Positions 10,415-18,757 of a DNA stretch of 64,000 nucleotides are shown here, piece after piece. The stretch is from Enhygromyxa salina (GTDB taxonomy: Bacteria > Myxococcota_A > Polyangia > Nannocystales > Nannocystaceae): assembly GCF_002994635.1 (NCBI RefSeq), contig NZ_PVNL01000138.1, positions 186,001 through 250,000 on the forward strand, in the 5' to 3' direction. The position numbers and the translations under genes were made by a program. The stretch's first letter is position 1, and each line of letters starts with the position of its first letter. The notes beneath the pieces were generated by a model. It was not told where the DNA came from. It was given only the letters and a program-made list of their open reading frames with translations, and ran no database searches.

Positions 10415-10996
10415 GTGAGTCGAAGCTTCAAGGTCCTCACCCCGATCGAGGCACGGATCGTCGGGGCGCTCGGCCAGACCATGTACCCGCGCGGCGGCAG
10501 CATCCCGGTCGACGCTAGCGGCGCCCGAGCGATCGAGTACGTCGACGAGTGGTTGGTCGCGCTGCCCAAGCGCGAGCGAATCCTGCTGCGGCTGATGTTC
10601 GTGCTGTTCGAGGTGGCCATGCCCGCGTTCGGGCCCAGCCGGACCAAGACCTTCACCCGCGCCAGCCCCGAGGCCCAGTACGAGTACCTGTGCGCCTGGG
10701 AGACGAGCGAGCTGTACTTTCGGCGGGCCGCGATGCTGGGGCTGCGCTCGGTGTTCGCCCTCGCGTACCTCGCCGACGCCGAAGTCCAGCGTCACATCGG
10801 GGTCGATGACGGCGTCGAGATCCTCCGCCGGCAACGCGCTGGCACCACCAAGTCCCCCACCATCGCCGATCGGCCGGGCGCCGACATTGATCCCGCGGCC
10901 AACGTCGCGGTCCTGTCCGAGGCCGTCGACGCCGTCCGGGTGATCGAGCGTGAGCGTCGGGCCGCCGCGGCCCGGGCCAGCGGGGGCGACAACTAA
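10415..10996 (+). CDS. Gluconate 2-dehydrogenase subunit 3-like protein
   Basis: 193 residues from GTG 10415. The body resembles the small helper subunit of GMC-type dehydrogenases (PF13618 family): LTPIEARIVGALGQTMYPRGGSIPVD, then SPEAQYEYLCAWETSEL and a C-terminal helix. Such subunits pair with a GMC oxidoreductase, and one is encoded three genes downstream, which supports the call. I see no Tat signal in the chosen form, although the frame stays open upstream. Its stop codon overlaps the sulfotransferase start (TAATG), so it is the first gene of a translationally coupled operon. The family call is by pattern memory; the exact N-terminus is uncertain. Confidence 0.7.
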   Translation: MSRSFKVLTPIEARIVGALGQTMYPRGGSIPVDASGARAIEYVDEWLVALPKRERILLRLMFVLFEVAMPAFGPSRTKTFTRASPEAQYEYLCAWETSELYFRRAAMLGLRSVFALAYLADAEVQRHIGVDDGVEILRRQRAGTTKSPTIADRPGADIDPAANVAVLSEAVDAVRVIERERRAAAARASGGDN

Positions 10997-12141
10997 TGCA
11001 CGTCGAACGCGTCAAACAACTAGAGCATCGCTGGTCGACCGAACAGTTGATGACCGGGGTCGAGCTGCCGCAGTGGCTCGAGATCCTCGGGGCCAACGAC
11101 TATCAGGTCAGCCGCGAGTACCTGCACCGCCTCGCGTGGATCACCGGCTGGGGCATCCCCTCGACCGTGCTGGGCCGGCTCGAGGACGCCATCTACGCGC
11201 GCAAGCTCGCCCAGATGCGCGTCGACCCAACCCCGATCTTCTTGCTCGGGCACTGGCGCACGGGCACCACCCACCTGCACAACCTGTTTGGGCGCGACCC
11301 CAACCACACGGTCCCCACCTACTACCAGGTCATCTTCCCGACCTCGTTCTTGCTCACCGGGGGCATCGTCCCGCGGATCGCCAGCGGCGCGCTCGCCGAG
11401 ACCCGCTCGTACGACAACGTCAAGCAAGGCTGGCACGAGGCCGCCGAAGACGAGATCGCGCTGGCCAAGCTGACCGGGCTCAGCCTGTACCTCTCGTTCA
11501 TGTTCCCGGACGAGTCGGCCCGCTACGAGAAGTACATCGACTTCCTCGAGGCCACGCCCGACGAGCGCGAGCTGTGGAAGTCGGAGCTCGTCACCTTCAT
11601 CAAGCGGATCATGCTTGCGACCAACGGCAAGCGGGTGGTGGTCAAGTCCTGCCCCCACACCGCGAGGATCCGGCTGCTGCTCGAGCTGTTCCCCGACGCG
11701 CGCTTCGTCCACATCCACCGCAACCCCTACGAGGTGTTCTCGTCCACGCTGCACATGCGCAGCAAGACCGACTGGGAGAACTTCTTTCAGCGGCCGCAGC
11801 AAGAGTTCATCTCGCAGCGGTGGGAGCACACCGCGGCGATCGGCCGGCGGATCTACGAGCGGGTCATCGAAGACCGGCACCTGATCCCCCCAGAGAATTT
11901 CGTCGAGATCGCCTACGAGGACTTCGTCGGCAACGAGCTGGCCACGCTCGAGAACATGTACACCAAGCTGCGACTACCCGACTGGGATCGCTACGCGGCC
12001 ACGATCCGGCCCTACCTCGACTCCCTGCGCGGCTACAAGCGCAACAAGCTCGACATCAGCGAAGACCTGCGCGAGTTCGTCTACGACCGCTGGCGGCTTG
12101 TGTTCGACACCTACGGATACTCCAAGGAATACCCAGCGTGA
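10996..12141 (+). CDS. PAPS-dependent sulfotransferase family protein
   Basis: 381 residues. The 5'-phosphosulfate-binding loop is IFLLGHWRTGTT (81-92), and the 3'-phosphate site is RFVHIHRNPYEVFSS (about 236-250). It would transfer a sulfuryl group from PAPS to a hydroxyl or amine, and is cytoplasmic or peripheral to the membrane. The fold is of the Sulfotransfer_3 type, as in many myxobacterial and cyanobacterial genomes; the acceptor is unknown. The start overlaps the preceding stop (TAATG) and its own stop overlaps the next start (GTGA), so all three products are made together. The operon context suggests sulfation of a long-chain alcohol- or amine-bearing lipid. Confidence 0.88.
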   Translation: MHVERVKQLEHRWSTEQLMTGVELPQWLEILGANDYQVSREYLHRLAWITGWGIPSTVLGRLEDAIYARKLAQMRVDPTPIFLLGHWRTGTTHLHNLFGRDPNHTVPTYYQVIFPTSFLLTGGIVPRIASGALAETRSYDNVKQGWHEAAEDEIALAKLTGLSLYLSFMFPDESARYEKYIDFLEATPDERELWKSELVTFIKRIMLATNGKRVVVKSCPHTARIRLLLELFPDARFVHIHRNPYEVFSSTLHMRSKTDWENFFQRPQQEFISQRWEHTAAIGRRIYERVIEDRHLIPPENFVEIAYEDFVGNELATLENMYTKLRLPDWDRYAATIRPYLDSLRGYKRNKLDISEDLREFVYDRWRLVFDTYGYSKEYPA

Positions 12142-13721
12142 CCGGTAGCATGAAAGAGCTCATCGAAGAGCACCTGACCTCGGCCAACCATCTGTCCAAG
12201 CGCCACATCCACCCGCGCCTGCTCAAGATGTTCGAGATGGGTGGGTTGTCGGCCGCGTTCACCCGCGCCGACGGCCAGTACATGTGGGACAAGGACGGCA
12301 CCCGCTACCTCGACCTGCTCGCGGGCGGCGGCGTGTTCTTCATTGGCCGAAATCACCCACAGGTCAACGACGCGCTGCGCGACGTCTTGTCGCTGCAGCT
12401 GCCGAACCTGTCGGTCGTCAACGCCTCGGCGCTGGGCGGGCTGCTGGCCGAGCGGCTGCTCGAGCTCGCCGGCCCGCAGTACACCAAGGCCGTGTTCGCC
12501 AACTCCGGCAGCGAGGCGATCGAGGTCTGCATTCGCTTCACCCGCTACATGACCCGGCGGCGCCGGTTCCTGTTCTTGCAGGGCGCGTTTCATGGCCGCA
12601 CCTACGGCGCGATCTCGCTGTGCGGGTTCGAGCAGATGAAGGAGAGCCAGGATCCGTTGATGCCCGTGTGCACCTCGCTGCGGCCCAACGACATCGCCGG
12701 GCTGCGCAACGAGTTGTCCAAGCAGGACGTCGCCGCGCTGTTCATCGAGCCGGTTCAGGGCATGACGACCACCGTCATGGACGCCGAGTACATGCGCGAG
12801 GCCGAAGCCCTGTGCAGGCAGTACGGCACCGTGTTCGTCGCCGACGAGATCCAGACCGGGCTTGGCCGCACGGGCTCATGGTTCGCCAGCGCCGGGCTTG
12901 GCGTGCAACCGGGCATGATGACCGTGTCCAAGACCCTCGCGGGCGGGCAGATGCCGGTCAGCGCCGTGCTCATGACCGAAGAGGTCTACGAGGGCGTCTA
13001 CAGCAAGTTCAAGTCGGGCCCGATCTACTTCTCGACCTTCGCCGAGAACAACCTCGCGATGGCCGCGGGCATCGCCACGCTCGACGTGCTGCGTGAGCTC
13101 GACGCCCCCAACCGCGCCCGCGAGCTCGGTGACATGCTCCACGCGGGCCTGATCGATCTGGCCTCGCGCTACGACTGCATCGATCGGATCAGCGGCAAGG
13201 GCCTGATGCTCGCGATCTACTTCAAGGACTCGGGCAGCCTGAGCCTGCGCGTGCAGCAAGAGCTGATCGGCGTGGCCGACAAGGGCGCGTTCGCGGCCGC
13301 GGTCAACTGCGACATGTTCGCCAAGCAGCGGGTGATCGTGCAGATCCCCGGCCCGGCGATCAACGCGATCAAGATCCTCCCGCCGGTCACGATCACCAAC
13401 GAAGACGTCAGCTACTTCCTTGGCGCGCTCGACGACACGCTGGCCGGCTACTACAAAGTCGGCGGCCCGGTCATCTCGCTCGCGGGTGGGGCCGTCAAAG
13501 ACGCCCTGCGCAACGTCAAGAAGGTGATCCCGGGTTTGGGCGGCGACGAGCTCATGACCCCGGTCGCGGCCGCCTCGCCTGCTCGCAACGGCATTGGCAA
13601 TGGCAATGGCAATGGCGCCAAGCCCAAGCTCGAGTCGGCGCCCGAGCCCACCCCCGAAGCTCCCCAGGCGACCGACCAAAAAAAAAAGGGCACCGACCCT
13701 GGGACGACCGTAGGGTTCTAG
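12138..13721 (+). CDS. Class III PLP aminotransferase with linker-like tail
   Basis: 527 residues from GTG 12138, or 523 from ATG 12150. PLP features: NSGSEA (122-127), VADEIQTGLGRTG (Asp236) and Schiff-base Lys265 in VSKTLAGGQ. The enzymatic domain ends near residue 465. It is followed by a low-complexity tail (Gly-Asn pairs, then Pro/Glu/Ala) that looks like an interdomain linker. The tail runs into ten consecutive A, then stops after ten more residues. The downstream GMC frame is open but lacks a start codon, so the tail may really continue into it (see 13678-13687). The likely role is transamination of a carbonyl compound made by the GMC partner. Substrate unknown. Confidence 0.9.
   Translation: MTGSMKELIEEHLTSANHLSKRHIHPRLLKMFEMGGLSAAFTRADGQYMWDKDGTRYLDLLAGGGVFFIGRNHPQVNDALRDVLSLQLPNLSVVNASALGGLLAERLLELAGPQYTKAVFANSGSEAIEVCIRFTRYMTRRRRFLFLQGAFHGRTYGAISLCGFEQMKESQDPLMPVCTSLRPNDIAGLRNELSKQDVAALFIEPVQGMTTTVMDAEYMREAEALCRQYGTVFVADEIQTGLGRTGSWFASAGLGVQPGMMTVSKTLAGGQMPVSAVLMTEEVYEGVYSKFKSGPIYFSTFAENNLAMAAGIATLDVLRELDAPNRARELGDMLHAGLIDLASRYDCIDRISGKGLMLAIYFKDSGSLSLRVQQELIGVADKGAFAAAVNCDMFAKQRVIVQIPGPAINAIKILPPVTITNEDVSYFLGALDDTLAGYYKVGGPVISLAGGAVKDALRNVKKVIPGLGGDELMTPVAAASPARNGIGNGNGNGAKPKLESAPEPTPEAPQATDQKKKGTDPGTTVGF
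13592..13617 (+). repeat. GGCAAT hexamer repeat in the aminotransferase tail
   Basis: Four tandem GGCAAT-type units encoding Gly-Asn pairs, just before the Pro/Glu-rich linker. Confidence 0.7.
13678..13688 (+). promoter_or_regulatory. Candidate -1 frameshift or slippage site, A10 then G
   Basis: Ten consecutive A followed by G. In the aminotransferase frame the codons are AAA (13680), AAA (13683) and AAG (13686), so A-AAA-AAG lies exactly in the slippery X-XXY-YYZ register known from dnaX. After a -1 slip the ribosome reads GGG at 13688 and enters the GMC frame, which stays open to 15217. Homopolymers of this length also allow RNA polymerase slippage. An uncalled eleventh A would have the same effect, so a sequencing error is the main alternative. 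I see no obvious stimulatory stem-loop or internal Shine-Dalgarno. Confidence 0.55.
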
Positions 13722-13768
13722 AGTTCGTCGACTACACCAGCCCGATCGTCGATCACTGCGAGTTCGCG

Positions 13769-15217
13769 GTGGTCGGCTCGGGCCCCGGTGGGGCCTACCT
13801 CGCCCATCGCCTCGCCAGCAGCGGCCGCTCCGTCGTCCTGATCGAGGTCGGCCCGGTCGTGCGGACCCGCGACTTCCAAAAGGACGCGGGCGCGACCTTG
13901 TCTCGCTACTTCTTCGAGGGCGGCCTGCGCCGGACCAACGGCAACCTGTTCATGCCGACCATGCAGGCCCGCTGCCTCGGCGGCGGCTCGGTGTTCAACT
14001 CGGCGATCTGCATGCGCGCGCCGCAGTTCGCCGTCGACAAGTGGCGCATCGACCACGGCGTGGTCGGGGCCGACACCGAGACCATGGCCCCCCACTACGA
14101 GCGCGTCGAGGCGTTCATGGGCGTGCGCGAGGTTCAGCCCGAGGTCCAGGGCCGTCGCAACGAGATGTTCCGGGCGGGCTGCGAGGCGATCGGCGCGACC
14201 GCGACCGTCATCTCGCGCAACGAAGAGGGCTGCCGCGGCTCGAGCCAGTGCTTCACGGGCTGCCCGACCCGGGCCAAGAAGTCGCTGGACGTGCGCGGCG
14301 TGCCCGAGATGGTCGAGGCCGGCGGTCGCGTCTACACCTCGGTCCGCGCCGACACCCTGATCATGGACGGCGACCGCGTGCGCGGGGTCGAGGGCGTGGC
14401 GATCGAGCCGATCACGGGCAAGCTCGGCGAGCGCGTGCGGATCACCGCCAAGTGCACGATCCTCGCCGCCGGGGCGATCGCCTCGCCCGTGATCATGCAG
14501 CGCAGCGGCATCGACCGCGATCCGATTGGCCGCAACCTGCAGTTCCACCCCGGGACCGCGCTGATGGGCCTGTTCCCCGACGAGATCGCCCCGTGGAGCG
14601 GCGCCACCCAGGGCTACCACTGCCTCGACTTCATGCCCGAGGGGATCAAGCTCGAGTCGCTGTGGGTCGCCCCCTCGCTGCTCGCGTTTCGGTTCCCGGG
14701 GATCGGCGTGGGGCTCAAGGATCTCGTCTCGCGCTACAACCACATGGCGTCGTGGGACGTGTGGGTCAGCGGCGAGGACTCCTCCGGGCGGGTTCGGGCC
14801 CGGGCAGGCGGCGGCCACGACATTCGCTACCGCATCGAGCAAGGCGACGTGTGGCGCATGCAAGAGGGCATGGCCAAGCTGATCGAGATGTACTTTTCAA
14901 CCGGAGCGACCTCGGTCTACCCGGGCGTGCACGGGCTCCCGCCGCAGATCACCAACGCCGACGGCGCCGAGGTCGTGCGCCAGGCCACGCTCTCGCCCAA
15001 GAACTTCCCGATCGCGTCCAACCACGTGTTCGGCTCGACCGCGATGGGCGAAGATCGTGCGCGTCACGTCGTCGACTCGAGCGGCGCGGCGTGGGACGTC
15101 GACGATCTCTACATCTGCGACACGGGCATCATCCCGGCCACGCCAGCGGCCAACCCGATGCTCACGATCATGGCGATCGCCGATCGCATGGCCGACACTT
15201 TGAACGCGCGCTACTGA
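13769..15217 (+). CDS. GMC-family alcohol oxidoreductase (FAD), 5' end uncertain
   Basis: 482 residues if read from GTG 13769, but that start cuts the first beta-strand of the FAD fold. The true N-terminal sequence appears to be upstream (VDHCEFAVVGSGPGG), where the frame is open but holds no ATG, GTG or TTG back to at least 13439. GMC features are GSGPGGAYLAHRL, GGGSVFNSAI, the GCPTRAKKS segment seen in long-chain alcohol oxidases, and the C-terminal NHVFGSTAMG and TPAANPMLTIMAIAD. It should oxidise an alcohol to a carbonyl, with the small subunit at 10415 as partner. The stop overlaps the next start (TGATG). Every other junction in the operon overlaps, whereas this one has a 47-base gap and a frameshift-prone A10. 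Confidence 0.85.
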   Translation: MVGSGPGGAYLAHRLASSGRSVVLIEVGPVVRTRDFQKDAGATLSRYFFEGGLRRTNGNLFMPTMQARCLGGGSVFNSAICMRAPQFAVDKWRIDHGVVGADTETMAPHYERVEAFMGVREVQPEVQGRRNEMFRAGCEAIGATATVISRNEEGCRGSSQCFTGCPTRAKKSLDVRGVPEMVEAGGRVYTSVRADTLIMDGDRVRGVEGVAIEPITGKLGERVRITAKCTILAAGAIASPVIMQRSGIDRDPIGRNLQFHPGTALMGLFPDEIAPWSGATQGYHCLDFMPEGIKLESLWVAPSLLAFRFPGIGVGLKDLVSRYNHMASWDVWVSGEDSSGRVRARAGGGHDIRYRIEQGDVWRMQEGMAKLIEMYFSTGATSVYPGVHGLPPQITNADGAEVVRQATLSPKNFPIASNHVFGSTAMGEDRARHVVDSSGAAWDVDDLYICDTGIIPATPAANPMLTIMAIADRMADTLNARY

Positions 15218-15933
15218 TGCTCACCGCACTGAGCTTGTCAGCCATGGCGGCCAGCATGGCGAGCGCGGGCCTCGTGACCGTGTGGATCGTGTTGATCGCG
15301 ATCGTCGTCGGGATCTTCAGCGCGATCGCTCCGCTTGGTCCGGTCACGGTGCTGGTGATCCAGCGCGCGCTCGAGGGCGATCCCGTCGGCGCCCTGAAGA
15401 TCGGGGTCGGCCGCGTGCCGGCCGAGGTGATGTACTGCGCGCTCGCTACGTTTGGGATCGTCGCCTTGCTCGAGCAGGTCCCGGGCGCTCGCCTCGCGAT
15501 CGAGATCGTCGGCACCCTGGTGTTCCTCGCCGTCGGGATCTGGCTGGTCGTGCAGCGGCCCAAGCAGCCCGCGATCGTCGACGGTCCTGAGGATGGCGCC
15601 GACCCACGCGAGGAGCCGACCCGTCGCCAGTGGGGCTACGCGACCGGGTTCACCATCTCGATCCTCAACCCGACGCTGATCTTGGCGTGGTCGGCCGGGG
15701 TCGCAATTGCGTTGTCGATGGCCGAGTTCGAGCCGACGCAGCTGCACAAGCTGGTGTTTCCGCTCGCGCTCGGGGTTGGGATCGCGCTCGGGTACATGAT
15801 CCTAGTTGGCGTGCTGAAGCGGTTTGGGGCCCGGTTAGAGCAGAAATTCGTGCGCTTGGCGATTCAGTCGATGGGCGTGGTGTTCGTGGTGTTGTCGGTC
15901 TGGAATGGTCTGGCGCTGGTGGGGCTCTCGTAA
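15217..15933 (+). CDS. LysE/RhtB-type exporter
   Basis: 238 residues with six hydrophobic segments. The first long one contains GIFSAIAPLGPVTVLVIQRAL, the hallmark of the LysE/RhtB/ArgO fold, and the later FTISILNPTLILAW repeats the NP motif. The inner-membrane carrier normally exports amino acids or small amines. Its ATG overlaps the TGA of the GMC gene by one base (TGATG), so it belongs to the same operon; export of an amine product or toxic intermediate is a reasonable inference. A charged loop (PEDGADPREEPTRR) separates the two halves. It converges with the next lipoprotein gene, 15 bases away. Confidence 0.85.
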   Translation: MLTALSLSAMAASMASAGLVTVWIVLIAIVVGIFSAIAPLGPVTVLVIQRALEGDPVGALKIGVGRVPAEVMYCALATFGIVALLEQVPGARLAIEIVGTLVFLAVGIWLVVQRPKQPAIVDGPEDGADPREEPTRRQWGYATGFTISILNPTLILAWSAGVAIALSMAEFEPTQLHKLVFPLALGVGIALGYMILVGVLKRFGARLEQKFVRLAIQSMGVVFVVLSVWNGLALVGLS

Positions 15934-15948
15934 GGGCGGACCCCAAGC

Positions 15949-16905
15949 TCAGTACGACTTTACCTCGACCAGGTAGCCACCATGGCCGCCTTCGCCGGCC
16001 ATGACGAAGCCCGTCTCGCGATCGAAGGTGAGCGGTTGCCAGTCGAGCGTCACCAACCGCTGCGCGTGCGTAGGGTCCACGACTTCATAAATGGTTCGGT
16101 TCGCGCCCACGACGACTGGCGCCGCGCTGAATCCGCTGCTGCATGCCACCAAGTCCACACTCCCGACCTGAGCCGTGGTCCAGACGGACGTGTCCTCCGC
16201 GGGCAAGCCTCTGATCACGACCGTCCCATTGCTCCCGACCGCTTCCCAGCGCAGACCCCCGCAGAATCGAGTCAGGTTTTCGTCAGTGTCGAGCTCGACG
16301 CGGCCCCAAATCATCGTGGTGACGTCAGCACAGAACAGCGCGCCCGCGTCGCCCAGCACGCAAACGTCGTCATCCTCGAGCCGGATGTCACGCAGGTGTC
16401 CCCAGCCGCCCGGCGGTGGCTGCGTCGCCGTCCAGACCAGTGGCCCCTCTTCGGGGATGCCTTGGCCCACGCCGAGGGTGTCCTCGCCGACCACGATGAG
16501 CGTCAGCTGATCCTTCATCTCGAAGTAGCCCGCCACGCCGAGCAGGTCAGCTTCAATGTTGGTCGGCTCCTGCGTGAACTCCTGGAAGCCACCGCTGTTG
16601 TACCCGTAGCGCGCTAGCGCGACGTACCCACCATCACCCACGACGGCGAGGACGGCCGGGAACCCGGCCTCGTCCACATACGCGATACCGTGCAGCGGGA
16701 CCCCCAGATCCCACGAGGTGCCGCTCTCCTCGATCACTGAGGTCGATCCGACCGCGTAGAGCGGTCCCGCGTACACGGCAGCCTCAATGTCGATCTCCGT
16801 GCGGAGGTCGAACTCCTCGACCCGAACGTCTGGCTCTGGCGATGAGCCACACGCGGTGGCGAGCGCCACCATCAGGAGCGACGCCGCGCAGCGGGCCGCC
16901 TCCAT
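15949..16905 (-). CDS. Lipoprotein, probable beta-propeller-like
   Basis: 318 residues from ATG 16905. The signal peptide ends in LATAC (Cys19). The body has recurring short strands with GDGGY, GEDTLGVGQG, GDAGALFCAD and GSNGTVVIRG, each followed by a hydrophobic or Trp strand, suggesting a beta-propeller built from weak repeats. Two internal Cys pairs (CVLGDAGALFC and CGG/CSS) may form disulfides. No enzyme motif was found. It is probably an outer-membrane surface lipoprotein. It stands alone, converging with the LysE-type gene and diverging from the FAD oxidoreductase. Function unknown. Confidence 0.65.
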   Translation of the reverse strand: MEAARCAASLLMVALATACGSSPEPDVRVEEFDLRTEIDIEAAVYAGPLYAVGSTSVIEESGTSWDLGVPLHGIAYVDEAGFPAVLAVVGDGGYVALARYGYNSGGFQEFTQEPTNIEADLLGVAGYFEMKDQLTLIVVGEDTLGVGQGIPEEGPLVWTATQPPPGGWGHLRDIRLEDDDVCVLGDAGALFCADVTTMIWGRVELDTDENLTRFCGGLRWEAVGSNGTVVIRGLPAEDTSVWTTAQVGSVDLVACSSGFSAAPVVVGANRTIYEVVDPTHAQRLVTLDWQPLTFDRETGFVMAGEGGHGGYLVEVKSY

Positions 16906-17280
16906 CGTGCGGCCGGCGATCGAGTGAGAGCTCGGCCGCGGGATTGTTGGGCGGGACAGATACCCATCACATGCTGGTCGGGTGCGTCCGAGGCCATGCC
17001 TATTCATGGCTCAGCGACCTCGAATTGCCAAGCCCTCACCCGAACTCGACATCGTGAGCGCAACAACGCGATCCGCGCTTTACGTGGCCGCCCCGGCAGC
17101 GTAGATCCATGGCGTGCCATATCGCGACGACGACGTGAAAGACCTGCCCGTGTCACCCACCTCGGAGCTCGCCGCCACCCACGAGGTGCCGTGCCAGGGG
17201 CGGGTGTGGTCCTCTGCTCCGAGAGCGACACCCAGCCTGTCCTGTCCACCGGGGTCTGAGCGGCACGAACGGAGTCACGA
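16906..17280. other. Divergent intergenic region, no gene seen
   Basis: 375 bases with no convincing coding frame. I see no clear hairpin, and a GGAG-type ribosome site just before 17281. Confidence 0.4.
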
Positions 17281-18681
17281 ATGAACGAGCGCAGGGTCAG
17301 CGTCGGGGTCGTCGGGGGTGGCATCGCCGGGTGCGGGGCCGCGTGGGCGCTGGATCGGGCGGGGTTCGAGGTCGAGCTGTTCGAAGCCAGCGCGGAGCTG
17401 GGCGGCAACGCAAAGACGATCGACTGGCAGACCGACGAGGGCCAGCGCGTGACCGTGGGGCTGTCCGTGCTCGCGTGGCCGCCCAAGCTGTTTCGCAACT
17501 ATTGCTGCTTGTTGGCGACGCTCGGAATCGAGACCCAGGACGTCGAGCTGCGCATGTTCATCCGCCGCGGGGCCGAGGTGTATACGCCCGGCCTCGACCC
17601 CTACGCAGGCCTCGCCGGTCGCCACGCCGACGACCTGCGACGCTGGCGGGCGATGATCCGATTGGTGCGTCGGGTCAATCGGGTGTTCAACGGGCGCGGG
17701 TCGGACGAGTCGATCTATCACTTCGCGCCGCTGAATCCCATGAACGTGATTCGGCTGTGGGCGCTGGCGCGAGGGTTTGGGATCTCGCGCGCGTTCTGGG
17801 ACGACATCGTGGTCGCGTGGCTGTCGGCGTTCTTCTTGACGACCAAGCTCGATCGCCTGCCCGCGGTGATGCTCCCCACGATCACGGACATCATGCCGCT
17901 CGAGGCGCCCGCGTCGCTGCAGACCTGGCGTCAGAGCTCGCGCGAGGTGTTCGAGGGCTTGACGGCGCCATTCGCCGATCGGGTCCACACCGGGCGCGCG
18001 ATCACGCGGATCGAGTCGCTCGGGCCGGACGGAGGCGTCGAGCTCGGCGACGCGAGCGGCGCTCGGCGGCGCTTTGACAAGGTCGTGCTGGCCTGCTCCG
18101 CGCCAGCGATCGACCATGCCTTGATCGGGCGGCGGCGGCTCCACGATCTGCTGATTCGCGGGGTCCGCTATTGTGACGAGTCCGACCCAACATTCAACGA
18201 AGGCGTGGTCCACGGCGATCCCACGGTGATCCGCGCGGAAGATCGCAACCCGGCCCTGGCCGAGTTCTGCAATGTCATCGACGTCTCGAGAACGCCAGAC
18301 GGCGCACCCCGATACGAGAACCACTTTGTGTTGTCGTCATGGGTGCCCGCGGCCCGCGACACGCGAACCCCCATGCTGGTCTCGTACAATTCGTCGACGG
18401 ACCCAGACCCGGACCATGTTCGGCGGATCATCGACAACCGCGGGGCCCACCCCGAGCTGTGCACGGGCAACCTGGTGCGGGCCCTGCTGTATCGGTTCGT
18501 GCAGGGCAAGGGCGGCATGTACTTCTGTGGAAGCTACGCGACCCCTGGCAACGGCCATGATCTGTCGCTGCTGTCGGGCCTGGTCGTCGCCGCGCAGATC
18601 GGCGCGCCGTATCCGTTTGCGAGCAACGCCCAGGCCCGCGCGGACTTCGAGCGACTGCGCCGGATCATGCTGGGGCGCTGA
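17281..18681 (+). CDS. FAD/NAD(P)-binding amine-oxidase-like oxidoreductase
   Basis: 466 residues. The N-terminal dinucleotide-binding fold is GVVGGGIAGCGAAWAL, followed by EVELFEASAELGGNAKT, the second glycine-rich motif of flavin amine oxidases and phytoene desaturases. The C-terminal FAD motif is MYFCGSYATPGNGHDLSLLSGLVVA. The family resembles the predicted NAD/FAD-binding protein group COG2907, often found in lipid clusters with cyclopropane or sterol functions. A CGGAG ribosome site lies upstream. It is convergent with the Rieske oxygenase gene, 76 bases apart. The substrate is unknown; a hydrophobic lipid or steroid is an inference from family habit. Confidence 0.8.
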   Translation: MNERRVSVGVVGGGIAGCGAAWALDRAGFEVELFEASAELGGNAKTIDWQTDEGQRVTVGLSVLAWPPKLFRNYCCLLATLGIETQDVELRMFIRRGAEVYTPGLDPYAGLAGRHADDLRRWRAMIRLVRRVNRVFNGRGSDESIYHFAPLNPMNVIRLWALARGFGISRAFWDDIVVAWLSAFFLTTKLDRLPAVMLPTITDIMPLEAPASLQTWRQSSREVFEGLTAPFADRVHTGRAITRIESLGPDGGVELGDASGARRRFDKVVLACSAPAIDHALIGRRRLHDLLIRGVRYCDESDPTFNEGVVHGDPTVIRAEDRNPALAEFCNVIDVSRTPDGAPRYENHFVLSSWVPAARDTRTPMLVSYNSSTDPDPDHVRRIIDNRGAHPELCTGNLVRALLYRFVQGKGGMYFCGSYATPGNGHDLSLLSGLVVAAQIGAPYPFASNAQARADFERLRRIMLGR

Positions 18682-18757
18682 GCTGACCTCAGCCTGCGCC
18701 ATTCACCGCCGCGACGAGCTCTCGCCCGAGCGCGATCGCCAGGCGCTTGCCCGTGAG

